A stretch of DNA of 64,000 nucleotides from Acidobacteriota bacterium (GTDB lineage Bacteria; Acidobacteriota; Terriglobia; Terriglobales; Acidobacteriaceae), in the NCBI GenBank assembly GCA_018268915.1, contig JAFDVQ010000001.1:186001-250000 (forward strand), written 5' to 3'. Of the stretch, positions 17,301 to 25,673 are shown piece after piece (positions within the stretch are counted from its first letter, which is position 1; the number at the start of each line of letters is the position of its first letter). The notes under the pieces were generated by a model. It did no database searches and was not told where the DNA came from. It worked only from the letters and a program-made list of their open reading frames with translations. Both the position numbers and the translations under genes were made by a program.

Positions 17301-17548
17301 AGCGAGCGAGATTCGCTGTGGTCCACATTCGCCGCGAGAGTGAAAAACCTCTCAAATGTATTGGTAATGTCCGATTCAATTTGCTGTGGAGGCATACCGT
17401 TGTAGAACGTCGCAACTACAACCACCGGCATATCGATCTGGGGAAACAAGTCGACCGGCATATTTGCCACGGTGAACGTACCCACCAGTGCCACCACGAG
17501 ACAGAGCATCAGGATGAAGAATGGATAGTTCAACGCAAACTTCGGCAT
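14324..17548 (-). CDS. RND-family efflux pump, inner-membrane permease
   Basis: Proton-driven AcrB/MdtB-like transporter of 1074 residues with the expected architecture: a helix at residues 10-30, a large periplasmic loop, helices 2-6, a second periplasmic loop and helices 8-12. Family landmarks include the N-terminal NYPFFILM, periplasmic GGTYRQIQIYVDP and the TM4 segment RLIDNGVIVLENI. In AcrB the TM4 segment holds two aspartates; here the second is Asn (DN instead of DD), so one proton-relay carboxylate is replaced. This resembles a variant subgroup rather than a broken gene, because the frame is otherwise intact. Substrate unknown. One base is shared with the adaptor gene. Confidence 0.92.
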   Translation of the reverse strand: MPKFALNYPFFILMLCLVVALVGTFTVANMPVDLFPQIDMPVVVVATFYNGMPPQQIESDITNTFERFFTLAANVDHSESRSLTGVSLIKIYFKAGTDPNVAVSNIANLAMADLRRLPPGTLPPVVLGMDASSQPVCLVTLKGQGLNETSLKDLAQFQVRNQISSVQGASVPQPYGGTYRQIQIYVDPLKLEAHNLSLNDVVQSVNSSNLILPAGDVRIGSRDFNIYANSQFPDAQSMNSMPLKTVGNSSVLVGDVGKAVDSGAVQYNIVRIDGQRSVYVPIFKQGGNSNTITIVNGIKAAVKKLVDIPESLKTDVVFDQSIFVKLAISNVVREAGIGLVLTGMMILIFLGSPRATVAVLLAVPLSMIVCLTVSNYMGGSINTMILGGLALVFSRLIDNGVIVLENIFRHMEEGERAYVAAEKGGQEVSMAVLAATFTTSIVFFPVTFFHGVSKYIFTPLALGVVLSIFASYFFAMTVVPLYCAKFINVHDEEGDHKNKKTGLFARFDRWFNAKFQGLLNWYEARAYRAMKKPGLTAGIILGSVVLILLVSFPFLGRAYFPRTDPGQFIINLRMPSGTRLEVSNDYVRKVEQIIRETVPDADRDMIVSNIGVYPDLSAIYTSNASMDTAFVQTSLKQEHAIGSYEYMRRVQRKVAEQLPELSAYYQAGGLVDAVINQGLPAPIDIQIKSQNMDKSYELANELAAKIQAMPNVRNVYIPQSLDYPGLELNIDRQRASLVGLSTRDVVDDVITALTSSGMVAPSYWIDPHSGNNYLVTVQYANQFINHMTMQDLESIPLHGKRPPGFSPLEPAHQAGLRTASLEGGGGVVTLGSVAQIRRINTPTEVDHNQIRRVIDVYVSPKSEALQSIGRQINDLLAHTQHEKNTVIAVRGAVISMNESFTDFGLGLIIAIVLVYLILMAQFTSFVDPFIILMAIPPGLVGVVLLLILTGSTLNIMSLMGVIMMTGIVVSNSILIVEFSNVLRKQGLSVLEATVQSCKVRLRPILMTSLATLLGMIPMALGLEAGSEQYAPLARAIIGGLALSVVVTMFLVPAVYLAVHSRGHNRDQELEGGLA

Positions 17549-18924
17549 TATCGTGCACCTCCGTCCGCGCGATTCCTGCTGGGCTTTCGACCATCACCAG
17601 ATGCACTGTGTTCATTTGGAGCCTGAATCTCGGGAGCGTTGTCAGTCTGTGAATCTGCGTTCAGATCGATGGTGCCGCCAGTCTCCTGTTGAGTCTCGGA
17701 GGCGGGCTCCGGCGCCACAACCGGCGCCACAGTCTGACCCTCGCGGTAGTGATCCTGGCCGCCAACAATGACTCGTTCGCCGGGATTCAGACCGCTCCTC
17801 ACCTCGGCCAGCTTGTTGCCTTCCATACCCACGTCGACATGACGAACGTGAACCACATTGCTCTCGTCCAGAACATAGACCACGTGATCGCCGCCTCTGA
17901 TCACGACTGCCTCAACCGGAATCGTGACCACACTCTGTGCGCTTGCCAGCCGCAACATGGCGTTGGCATACATGCCGGCGGAGATGGCGAGATCCTTGTT
18001 TTGAACGTCTACTTCCGTCTCCATCGTGCGAGTCTCTGGACTTATCTCACGCGTGAAGCGCACCACTTTGCCGGTGAACGATCGGTTCACAGCATCGACC
18101 CGGACTGTAATCAGATCACCCGCGTGAACGTAGCGAACGTCAGCCTCGGGGACAGGCAGCCGAAGGCGCAGGAGCGCGCTCTGTGACAGCCGGACAATCG
18201 GCAAGTCCTGCGTATTCGAATTGCTGCCGCCCTGGATCAGAGCGCCTGTATCGGCATACCGCCAGACCACCACGCCAGAAATCGGCGCGACGACATGCGT
18301 GTAGTTGTGTAGAGCTTCAACGCGCTGGCTCTCCGATTGCGCGGCTCCCAGATGCTGCTGAGCGGCCGCCAATGCCGCTCGCGCCGAATCCACCTGCGCT
18401 TCCGACGAAAGATCTCCGGCTCGTGAGTTATCGAGCTCCTGCTGCGCTATCAGCCCCGGGTGGCCTTTCGAGGCCTGCTGGAGACGCTCGAACTCACCGT
18501 GCAGTGCCTGATGCTGCGCCTCGGCCCGGCTTATCTCGTGCTGTGCTCGCGCGATCTCCTGCTTGCTCTGATCCACTTGAAACACGGTCTGCTGCAGTTG
18601 CGCCTTCAACTCAGGCACTTCGATGGTCGCCAGCGTCTGGCCTTCTTTGACGATGTCGCCGATATCGACGTTGATCGTCCGCATGTAGCCCGAGACTTTC
18701 GGGTGGACGTCCACCATCTGAAAGGGCTGAAACTGTCCAGCAAGAGACAGCACGTGGTCGATGTTGCCGCGCTGGGCAGCAGCCACTCGGGCAGTCGGCA
18801 GCGATGCGGCGCGGGCATCCTCGCGGATCTCCCGTGATCGGCAGCCGGTGAAAGTCAAGGCAATGAAAGCAGCGGCGCATCCGGCAGTGACGTGAGTCGC
18901 CAGGCGTGCACAGTAAGAATGCAT
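17548..18924 (-). CDS. RND periplasmic adaptor lipoprotein
   Basis: Membrane-fusion protein that bridges the RND pump and the TolC-like channel. The ATG at 18924 is preferred over 18963: it is preceded by GGAG and opens a lipoprotein signal ending in the lipobox TFTGC. The 458-residue product shows the lipoyl-like hairpin halves (VSGYMRTINVDIGDIVKEGQ and YTHVVAPISGVVVWRYADTGALI), a long Gln/Ala-rich alpha-hairpin between them, and the beta-barrel domain. The tail is polar and Gln/Asn/Glu-rich. It is the first gene of the three-gene efflux operon; a small membrane protein gene lies upstream on the same strand. Confidence 0.9.
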   Translation of the reverse strand: MHSYCARLATHVTAGCAAAFIALTFTGCRSREIREDARAASLPTARVAAAQRGNIDHVLSLAGQFQPFQMVDVHPKVSGYMRTINVDIGDIVKEGQTLATIEVPELKAQLQQTVFQVDQSKQEIARAQHEISRAEAQHQALHGEFERLQQASKGHPGLIAQQELDNSRAGDLSSEAQVDSARAALAAAQQHLGAAQSESQRVEALHNYTHVVAPISGVVVWRYADTGALIQGGSNSNTQDLPIVRLSQSALLRLRLPVPEADVRYVHAGDLITVRVDAVNRSFTGKVVRFTREISPETRTMETEVDVQNKDLAISAGMYANAMLRLASAQSVVTIPVEAVVIRGGDHVVYVLDESNVVHVRHVDVGMEGNKLAEVRSGLNPGERVIVGGQDHYREGQTVAPVVAPEPASETQQETGGTIDLNADSQTDNAPEIQAPNEHSASGDGRKPSRNRADGGAR

Positions 18925-19115
18925 TCGAGTATTCGCTCCAGTTTGAGGTTCGGCATGGAACATCGGAACGCGGCGTGCCTTTTAGCTGATCCCTTTGCTT
19001 GCGGGGTCGCTTCTGTAGACGCACGCTGCGTAATCGCCTGGCGATAAGCGTCGAAGGTCTGCGGAAAAAGACAGAACTCGTGCAACTCTTCAGCCGGGGA
19101 AACGGCGAGGCGAGA

Positions 19116-19484
19116 TTAGAGGGAAGGAGGCGGCCGGAAAAAGACCTGAGGAGAGAACCCTACGAAAACCTGTCGAGTAGAATCTGCTTCTGCGCTCATT
19201 GCGAAGGCGCAGAACGCCAGCAAAGCCACAACCAGAACAATAGGCGCGACGTGCACCACCGGCGTGGAAACTGAGATCGCCTCCGCGATGATGCGCGGTG
19301 CGTCAGTAGCCTGCAATTTCGAAGAGCTGATCTGGGAAACAGGGCCGGGGTCAGGACCGTACCAGGCGAGTTTGGCCTCGACAGCAAACAACGCCGCCAA
19401 TGCGCAAAACAACAGGCCAAGAACGGCCAGTCGATTCCGCCTGAATCTAAACGATCCCCTCACAAACTTGAGTCTAGCATTCAC
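19116..19484 (-). CDS. Small two-helix membrane protein upstream of the RND operon
   Basis: I recognise no named family. The 122-residue product has a basic N-terminus (NARLKFVRGSFRFRRNR), a first membrane helix (LAVLGLLFCALAALFAV), a soluble loop of about 45 residues and a second helix (VAPIVLVVALLAFCAFAM). It ends in FVGFSPQVFFRPPPSL. It lies 190 bases upstream of the adaptor gene on the same strand, so it may be part of the efflux operon. The membrane pattern and the clean frame support a real gene; function is unknown. Confidence 0.55.
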   Translation of the reverse strand: MNARLKFVRGSFRFRRNRLAVLGLLFCALAALFAVEAKLAWYGPDPGPVSQISSSKLQATDAPRIIAEAISVSTPVVHVAPIVLVVALLAFCAFAMSAEADSTRQVFVGFSPQVFFRPPPSL

Positions 19485-19585
19485 TTAAGTTCCTGACCAC
19501 GATCTCACACGGGTGCACGCGGAGCGGCAGGCATGCCGCAGACAATTCTCACTGCCCCGGCGACTTCCAAATTGTTGATTTTTAA

Positions 19586-19662
<77 letters not shown>

Positions 19663-19834
19663 AACTCTTTGTGGATGTGCGCAACATCGGGCGCGGCCTG
19701 GTGCGTTTTCCCGCTTGATGCGCTCTTGTAAGTGTAGCAGAATCCTCGGGCTGGTGTTCTGGACGGCGATCCCGCTCAAGCCTAGCGGGACGAGCAGCCT
19801 TGAACCACAAGGCAACAGATTCAGCAGCAAAGAA

Positions 19835-19860
19835 AGGCCCGCCAAAATCTTGGCGGGCCT
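19835..19860 (-). terminator. Terminator downstream of the M28 peptidase gene
   Basis: An 11-bp perfect stem (AGGCCCGCCAA at 19835-19845 with TTGGCGGGCCT at 19850-19860) has a four-base loop. On the minus strand it is followed by TTTCTTTGC, so it probably ends transcription from the peptidase gene whose stop is 50 bases upstream. The plus-strand flank is also T-rich, so it could work in both directions. Confidence 0.75.
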
Positions 19861-19909
19861 TCGTTTCTTGAAAACTCTTCTACTAATTCTTTCTGCTGTA
19901 CAGGCAGCT

Positions 19910-21688
19910 TTACTGATTCTGCTGAGCCGCTTGTGCTGCGTTCGGGAAGATTCCCTCGATAGGCGCCCGTTTCTTTTCCTCGCCCGCGGGATCGGGAAGC
20001 GGCTTGCGCGGCATCATCTGGTCGCGCATGGCAGCGTTGTAGACAAAGATCGCCTCAACGGTTGCGATCTGCTTGAGGTCTGCGGCTTGTAGTCGCTCCA
20101 CCACATCCTGGTTCGAATGGTGTGTGCGGCTCTCGTAGTCAAGGTCGTCCTGGATGAACTGGAACCCCGGAATCCCGACGGCGTCAAAGCTCAGGTGATC
20201 CGTGCCGCCCGTGTTGCGCATAGTCAACGTGGTCACGCCGAGATCCTTCAGCGGGGCAATCCACTGAGCGAAGATCGGAGCGATGGCTGCATTCCCCTGC
20301 GTGTAGATGCCACGAATTTTTCCAGATCCGTTATCGACATTGAAGTACGCAGAGATCAGCTTCTGCTCCGGCTTCACTTCCAGCGGACCCGTTGCGCGGC
20401 GCATGAATTCGGGAAGAGCCTGCTGTTCTGGAGCAGTCGACAGTGCTGCCGAGCCGAAGTGCTCTTTGCAGTATCCCTTCGATCCGAAGAGGCCTTGCTC
20501 TTCACCCGTCCACAGAGCAATGCGGATTGTGCGCCGCGGTTTTACGCCCAGCGCTTTGATGATACGGACCGCTTCCATCGCGACGATTGTTCCCGCTCCG
20601 TTATCCGTTGCGCCAGTACCTGCAATCCAGCTGTCGAGGTGGCCGCCGAGCATCACCACCTGCTCTTTCAGCTTCGGATCGGTTCCCGGAATCTCCGCAA
20701 CCGTGTTGTAGGCGTGTTCGTGGTCCCCAGTAAATTTCGTATCGATGTTGATCTCTACCGTTACGGGCACGTGAGCATGGACCAGCCTGTAAAGTCGCCC
20801 ATAGCTTTCAATCGCTGCTACTGCAACCGGGATCTTCACTTTCTTGTCGGCGAGGTACGGCGTCCGGCCAAGCGTTGCGCCGTTGTCGTCAAACAACGTT
20901 CCGCCTGAGCCGCCGCCGTTCTTCGCATCCCGGCTCGGTTCGATCACGGCTGCAACCTTCTCGTCTGCGAAGAACTGCGCAATCTTGTCGGCCATGCGCA
21001 TCCGCTCCATGAATGCGCGAAGGCGAGCCTGCATGTCCGGCGATCTACCGCCGCCGGCAGTCACCTGGTATTCCGCGATCTCTTCGAGATCCTTCTCGGT
21101 ATTGCGCTCGAACAGGCCTTTCTCCACTGGCGGAACCTCGCGCATCGCGCCGTACAGCACAATCTTGCCTGCGAGTTTGCCTTTGTACTTGTCAAAGTCC
21201 TTGTCCTCGTGGATGTCAACCCACTCAACCTCACCGGTGACAGGACCAGACGTCGCCGGCGACCACGGCGTGGCCTGCAGAATCAGCACAGCAGTGTCGG
21301 GCGTGACCATGCGCGCCCATGTGTTCATCTGCTGCCAGCCCATGCCGAACTCGCCCCAGTCTTCCAGGTGCGCATTCTCGAGGCCGATCTTGGTCAGCGT
21401 GTCGCGCGTCCACTCATTGGCCTTCTTCGCGTTCGGCGAAGCGGTCAGGCGCGGGCCGATTCCGTCCATCAGCGCCGACGCAAACTCCATCACGTGCGAG
21501 TGGTTCAGCCCCTCATCGCGAATGCGCTGGTACATTCCGATATCGAGCGATTCGGTTGTTGGCTGAACTTCTGCGTAAGGATCAACTGCTGATGGAGGCG
21601 GGGTCGATTTTGGCTTATCTGCGGCGTGCGAGAACACGGCAACGGACAACATCACCGCCGGAAGGAGGTGAGCAACTTTGTTTGGCAT
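19910..21688 (-). CDS. M28-family zinc metallopeptidase, exported
   Basis: Probable periplasmic aminopeptidase or carboxypeptidase of 592 residues. A Sec signal peptide (VAHLLPAVMLSVAVFSHA) is followed by a protease-associated insert domain (about 130-320). The di-zinc catalytic site is complete: GGHLDSW (His350, Asp352), TDNGAG (Asp362), the WTGEEQGLFGS pair (Glu396/Glu397), and a C-terminal GGTDHLSFD supplying the last His. The tail is basic and Gln-rich. It stands alone between a terminator and an unrelated lipoprotein gene. Natural substrate unknown. Confidence 0.9.
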   Translation of the reverse strand: MPNKVAHLLPAVMLSVAVFSHAADKPKSTPPPSAVDPYAEVQPTTESLDIGMYQRIRDEGLNHSHVMEFASALMDGIGPRLTASPNAKKANEWTRDTLTKIGLENAHLEDWGEFGMGWQQMNTWARMVTPDTAVLILQATPWSPATSGPVTGEVEWVDIHEDKDFDKYKGKLAGKIVLYGAMREVPPVEKGLFERNTEKDLEEIAEYQVTAGGGRSPDMQARLRAFMERMRMADKIAQFFADEKVAAVIEPSRDAKNGGGSGGTLFDDNGATLGRTPYLADKKVKIPVAVAAIESYGRLYRLVHAHVPVTVEINIDTKFTGDHEHAYNTVAEIPGTDPKLKEQVVMLGGHLDSWIAGTGATDNGAGTIVAMEAVRIIKALGVKPRRTIRIALWTGEEQGLFGSKGYCKEHFGSAALSTAPEQQALPEFMRRATGPLEVKPEQKLISAYFNVDNGSGKIRGIYTQGNAAIAPIFAQWIAPLKDLGVTTLTMRNTGGTDHLSFDAVGIPGFQFIQDDLDYESRTHHSNQDVVERLQAADLKQIATVEAIFVYNAAMRDQMMPRKPLPDPAGEEKKRAPIEGIFPNAAQAAQQNQ

Positions 21689-21784
21689 TTATTCGGTGCT
21701 CCGGGTGAGATGGGGTGAATGCCTGTGGCAGAATTCTATGACATTCGACCCCAAACCCGAATAATGAGTCTTGCGCGACGCTTG

Positions 21785-22396
21785 TTAGTCGCCTTTGCTC
21801 TTATCGATTCCAGCCGGCAGGTCGAGCGCCACCAGGGCGAAGCGCGTTTTCCCATCCGCCTTATCTTCGAAGCCAAGAATGTGCTGATGTCGCTTTGAGC
21901 CGGCTTTCAGTTGAAGTCCATGGTGCCCGTTGATGTCTTTGTCGTTGATCTGGACGTGTCCGTGACCGCCATCGTCAGCGCAAGTCAATCCTTCTGAAGT
22001 CGCCGTGGGCGTTCCGACCGGCGCGTTTCCCTGGCACGTGATGACATCGCCATAGCGCGCCATCGCTTTCTTGTAGAACTCAACGACCTTGTCCTGTCCA
22101 TCCATCGTTGAGTAGTTCACAGCGCGTACCCGCAGCGTCCACTCGCCAAAGCCCATGTGCACGTCGGCAGACTTGTCGTGTTCCTTATCTTTTACGATCT
22201 CCGCGCCGGGATACACAGGAAGGCCGAGGTCGGCTGCCGTGATCTGATCGGTGTTCACATGCACTCCGCCAAAAGGTGTGTCGACCTGGACGTTCTTTTC
22301 TTTCCCATTCGAATCCTTGTCGACGTGGATGCGGCACCCGGCGATCCCGGTAGCGAGTACCAATCCCGTCAACATCCAAACAGATCGCTGCATCAT
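21785..22396 (-). CDS. Hypothetical lipoprotein
   Basis: I do not recognise a named domain. The 203-residue product starts with a lipoprotein signal (QRSVWMLTGLVLATGIAGC, lipobox GIAGC), so it is probably anchored in a membrane after Cys21. The mature part includes VYPGAEIV followed by a Lys/Asp/His-rich stretch, and WTLRVRAVNYSTMDGQDKVVEFYKKAM. The pattern of a YPGA element followed by a helix resembles acidobacterial proteins described only as hypothetical. GGGAG lies seven bases before the ATG. Start and coding status are well supported; function is not. Confidence 0.75.
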   Translation of the reverse strand: MMQRSVWMLTGLVLATGIAGCRIHVDKDSNGKEKNVQVDTPFGGVHVNTDQITAADLGLPVYPGAEIVKDKEHDKSADVHMGFGEWTLRVRAVNYSTMDGQDKVVEFYKKAMARYGDVITCQGNAPVGTPTATSEGLTCADDGGHGHVQINDKDINGHHGLQLKAGSKRHQHILGFEDKADGKTRFALVALDLPAGIDKSKGD

Positions 22397-22599
22397 AGCG
22401 TTGCTCCCTTATCTAGCTCATTACGCTTAAGTCGGGTGCGCAGTTCCGCCCCTTCGTCACAGCTTGCATCTACATCTTTGTACTACTTTTATCCGGACGC
22501 GGGGTTAGTATTCCCATAGTTCGGATCCCGGGCGTCTCCGGTCCGTCTCGGGGCGCGTAAGTTGTTCAGGCAGCGGAAGGTACAGCTGCCAGCTGTTTA

Positions 22600-22625
22600 G
22601 AGAAAGCGCCGGCGATGAACCGGCG
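22600..22625 (+). promoter_or_regulatory. Hairpin in the leader of the FecR/DUF6600 gene
   Basis: A GCGCCGG/CCGGCGC inverted repeat with a short loop lies just before the AGAAAGGA ribosome site and the ATG at 22649. No T-run follows, so it is more likely an mRNA leader structure than a terminator. The whole upstream gap, 22397-22648, contains no other feature I can support. Confidence 0.35.
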
Positions 22626-22648
22626 CAATACAGAAAGGAACATGGATT

Positions 22649-25174
22649 ATGTTTGCTCTCAGCTCCTACAAACGCATCTTCATAGCCGCGGTGGGCGCCG
22701 TTGCTCTGAGTGTGTTTCCCGCCGCGCTGAACGCACAGGACGCGGACGATCCGCCTCCAGAGGCAGGTCGAGTCTCATACATCTCGGGCAACGTCTCGAT
22801 TCAACCTGCCTCATCCGACCAGTGGGGGCAGGCATACCCCAATCTTCCGGTCGGCCCCGGAGACCGCATCTATACGGACAACGGTGGACGCGCCGAGATT
22901 CAAATTGGCCGCACCTACGTTCGCATCGGCTCCAACTCCGACGTCACGCTTGTTGACGATTCTCAGTTCAACATCAACTTTGGTGTCGCGCAGGGATCGA
23001 TCCGCCTGCATAGCTTCGGCCTTTGGCCGCGGCAGCTCGTCGATATCAGCACTCCGAACGGTAATGCCGAATTCGGTGAGCAGGGTGATCTGCGCGTCGA
23101 TGTTCTGCCCCAGGATGGCGCAACAGTATTCACCAACCTCGGACAGTTTGCAGACATCACGGGTGCAGGCAATTACCGCCAGCAGCTCGATTACGGCCAG
23201 TCGCTCGAAGTGGCAGGCACAAACCCCGTCTATCCGCAGTGGCTGCAACCCGCCGGCCCCGATGATCTCGATGCCTGGAGCCAGGAGCGCGATCGGAGAA
23301 TGGCGAGCGTAGCGTCTTACAACTACGTGAGCCCCGACGTCCCAGGAGCCGCCGATTTAGACGCGAGCGGCGATTGGCAGGCCGAAACGGAATATGGCCC
23401 GATGTGGTTCCCGCGTGAAGTCTCCTCGGATTGGGCGCCTTATCGCAACGGACACTGGATCAATCGCGATCCGTGGGGCTGGGTCTGGGTAGAAGACGAG
23501 CCCTGGGGATACGCACCATTCCACTACGGCCGTTGGGTCCAGTATCGCAACCGCTGGGGTTGGGTCCCCGGACCAGTCAACGTTCGTCCGGTTTGGTCAC
23601 CAGCACTCGTCGTCTTTGCCGGAGGCGGCGGTGGCGGCTTGAGCCTCTCGGCGTGGTTCCCGCTGGGTCCCGGAGAAGCCTACAGGCCCTGGTATCGTTG
23701 CAGCCCGCGCTACATCGACCAGGTCAACATCACCAACATCCGCCCAGCTCCTCGCGTTCGCGTTGAAAGAACCTATGTCAACGTGGTGAACGTCACCAAC
23801 GTCACGAATATCACTTACATCAATCGAGAACATGTAACGGCTGTTCGTCGTGATGATTTCGGTTCAGGCCGCCGCGTTCGCGACGTTGCTGTCAGAGTCG
23901 ACCCACGGGAAATGCAACGGATACGCCCGATGGCTCAGCCACCGGTTGCTGCTCCTTCGCGCCCGATCATCACTCGTCCCGTTGCCCATGTCCCCGCGAA
24001 GGTCGAGCGTCCGATGTTGATCAACCAGCGCGGGCAGGAGATCGCTGCAAAACCACGGGCTGTGCCTGTCGCGCCTCCAGTTCGTCAGGCGCCCGCACCC
24101 AGACCGCTGCCGGGACGCACCGTAGTTGCTGCGCCCGCGCATCAGGTTCCCAATGGTCGCGGTCCGCAGAACCAAGACCAGTCCCCGGCCGCACAGGGCA
24201 ATCCCAATCAGCGTCCGGACACCCGGCCTAATCAGCCGAACCAACCCAACCAGGCCAATCAGCCTCCTGCCGGAGTGCCCCGCGCCAATCCCGCTGGACA
24301 GGTGCCCGGATATCAGCGTGGCATCGACCAGCGCCCTGGCACGCCGGTAAATGGCAATCCGCAGCAGCGGACGGTAAATCCAAACGACCGCCAGCAGCCC
24401 ACTCAGCCGGCGGGACGTCCGCTGCCTCCAACCAATCAGCAGCAGGAGAATCGGCCCAACCAGCCGCAGCCGAATCAGCCCCAGGTGAATCAACCTGACC
24501 GTGGAAGGCCTGACAACGGCCGCCCCGATAATGGCCGCCCCGACAACGGCCGTCCAAACGATCAGCGCCAGGGACGTCCCGACAACCTGCCGCAGGACAG
24601 GCCCAATCAGCCCGCCCCGCCTAACTACCAGCAGCCGCAGCGGCCAACCCCGCCGCCGAACAACCAGCAGCAGGAAAGGCCGATACCGCCTACCTATCAG
24701 CAACCCAATCCGCAGCAGAATCGGCCGAACTTCCCGCAGCCAGATCGCCGGAACCAACAGCCCGATCAGCAGCCGCGGCCGAACCAGCCACAAAACCCGC
24801 CGCCGTCAGACCGCAACCGTCCTGACTTTTCCCCAGGGCAACAGCGGCGCGACAACCCCGCTCCTCAGCAACGGCCAACGCCGCCTCAGCAGCAGGACCG
24901 TCAATACACGCCTCCTCCTCAACAGCAACGGCCGAACCCGCAACAGGAAAGGCCGACGCCTCCACCTCAACAGGACCGGCAGTACACGCCGCCTCCGCAA
25001 CAGCGTCCGCAACCACAGCATGAGGAACGTCAGGCGCCTCCACCGCGTTCGATCGAGCAACCGCGGCAGCAGCAGCCTCCTCCGCAAGCGCGGCCGCAGC
25101 AGAACGATCGTCCGCGCGACAACCAGCAAAAGCGGGACAACAATAAGAAGGAAGACAAAAAGCCCCACGACTAA
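22649..25174 (+). CDS. FecR-domain / DUF6600 exported protein with long Pro/Gln-rich tail
   Basis: An 841-residue exported protein. A signal peptide (IFIAAVGAVALSVFPAALNA) is followed by a FecR-like domain (about residues 38-170; GRVSYISGNVSI, LPVGPGDRIYTDNGGRAEI, VDISTPNGNAEF). A DUF6600 region (about 225-350) is rich in Trp-Gly repeats such as DPWGWVWVEDEPWGYAPFHYGRW. The last 400 residues are low complexity (Pro, Gln, Asn, Arg) with short tandem units (NGRPD three times; QQDRQYTPPPQQ twice). FecR domains elsewhere sense or scaffold at the periplasm; here the tail suggests a surface or wall-associated filamentous region. The role is unknown. Confidence 0.8.
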   Translation: MFALSSYKRIFIAAVGAVALSVFPAALNAQDADDPPPEAGRVSYISGNVSIQPASSDQWGQAYPNLPVGPGDRIYTDNGGRAEIQIGRTYVRIGSNSDVTLVDDSQFNINFGVAQGSIRLHSFGLWPRQLVDISTPNGNAEFGEQGDLRVDVLPQDGATVFTNLGQFADITGAGNYRQQLDYGQSLEVAGTNPVYPQWLQPAGPDDLDAWSQERDRRMASVASYNYVSPDVPGAADLDASGDWQAETEYGPMWFPREVSSDWAPYRNGHWINRDPWGWVWVEDEPWGYAPFHYGRWVQYRNRWGWVPGPVNVRPVWSPALVVFAGGGGGGLSLSAWFPLGPGEAYRPWYRCSPRYIDQVNITNIRPAPRVRVERTYVNVVNVTNVTNITYINREHVTAVRRDDFGSGRRVRDVAVRVDPREMQRIRPMAQPPVAAPSRPIITRPVAHVPAKVERPMLINQRGQEIAAKPRAVPVAPPVRQAPAPRPLPGRTVVAAPAHQVPNGRGPQNQDQSPAAQGNPNQRPDTRPNQPNQPNQANQPPAGVPRANPAGQVPGYQRGIDQRPGTPVNGNPQQRTVNPNDRQQPTQPAGRPLPPTNQQQENRPNQPQPNQPQVNQPDRGRPDNGRPDNGRPDNGRPNDQRQGRPDNLPQDRPNQPAPPNYQQPQRPTPPPNNQQQERPIPPTYQQPNPQQNRPNFPQPDRRNQQPDQQPRPNQPQNPPPSDRNRPDFSPGQQRRDNPAPQQRPTPPQQQDRQYTPPPQQQRPNPQQERPTPPPQQDRQYTPPPQQRPQPQHEERQAPPPRSIEQPRQQQPPPQARPQQNDRPRDNQQKRDNNKKEDKKPHD

Positions 25175-25188
25175 ATCGTGAAAAGCAG

Positions 25189-25226
25189 AAGGCCGTCGCA
25201 CACAAGATGTGCGACGGCCTTTCTGC
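25189..25226 (+). terminator. Strong terminator after the FecR/DUF6600 gene
   Basis: A 13-14 bp perfect stem (AGGCCGTCGCACA at 25190-25202 with its complement at 25208-25220) and a 5-base loop are followed by TTCTGCGTTT. It lies 15 bases after the stop codon. Confidence 0.85.
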
Positions 25227-25261
25227 GTTTAATTCCGGCAGTCAAAGCGCGGGAGCAAGAC

Positions 25262-25402
25262 CTAGTGGTGGCTCGGCATATGCCCGGCGCTGCTTTCCGT
25301 AGGCTGATGGCTGTCGGCGTTGCCGCCCGTCGCCCACAGAATGCAGCAGAAGAAGGTAACGACAATGACAGGCACCACGAAGAATGGGGAAGCGATATCC
25401 AT
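25262..25402 (-). CDS. Small single-helix membrane protein (46 residues)
   Basis: This short gene begins at the ATG at 25402 with GAGGG 9-10 bases upstream. It encodes a short N-terminus, one membrane helix (FFVVPVIVVTFFCCILWAT) and a polar His-containing tail ending in GHMPSHH. No family is recognised. It lies between a terminator and a repeat-containing intergenic region, and no neighbour on the same strand is close enough for an operon. The good ribosome site and clear helix support it, but its length leaves doubt. Confidence 0.5.
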   Translation of the reverse strand: MDIASPFFVVPVIVVTFFCCILWATGGNADSHQPTESSAGHMPSHH

Positions 25403-25537
25403 GTTCAATCCCTCGACCTTCAGATTATCAGAAGGGGACCTCGTGCCAGATCGAAGTAAAGTCACCAGGAAACGGCGAGTTTTGGCTCGTAACAAGATCG
25501 CGTCTCCAAACCATTCGGCGGAATTGCTATTTGAAGG

Positions 25538-25589
25538 GGCACGACTTTAGTCGTGCCGCAAGACGCATATAGTCTGTCGGCTTTAGCCG
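25538..25589. repeat. Pair of REP-like palindromes with a shared CTTTAG core
   Basis: GGCACGAC-TTTA-GTCGTGCC (25538-25557) and CGGC-TTTA-GCCG (25578-25589) are two hairpins with the same TTTA loop, 20 bases apart. Short intergenic palindromes of this kind are widespread in Acidobacteria genomes and resemble REP/BIME elements. The second palindrome is much shorter. Copy number elsewhere cannot be tested here. Confidence 0.5.
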
Positions 25590-25673
25590 CTGAGGGAACA
25601 GTTGCTCACATTCCATCTTCATGCACGGGTTTATCATGATTCCGCCTGAAATTCGTTCACCTGGAGCGATCGC

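Noticed and set aside
21230..22520. Several overlapping minus- and plus-strand frames around 21-22.5 kb
   Set aside because: All are shadows of the M28 peptidase and lipoprotein genes, with Arg- and Pro-rich peptides and no ribosome sites.
24510..25160. CRISPR-like or tandem-repeat array in the low-complexity tail
   Set aside because: The units are short, in frame and uneven, and they code for Pro/Gln-rich peptide; there are no equal spacers.
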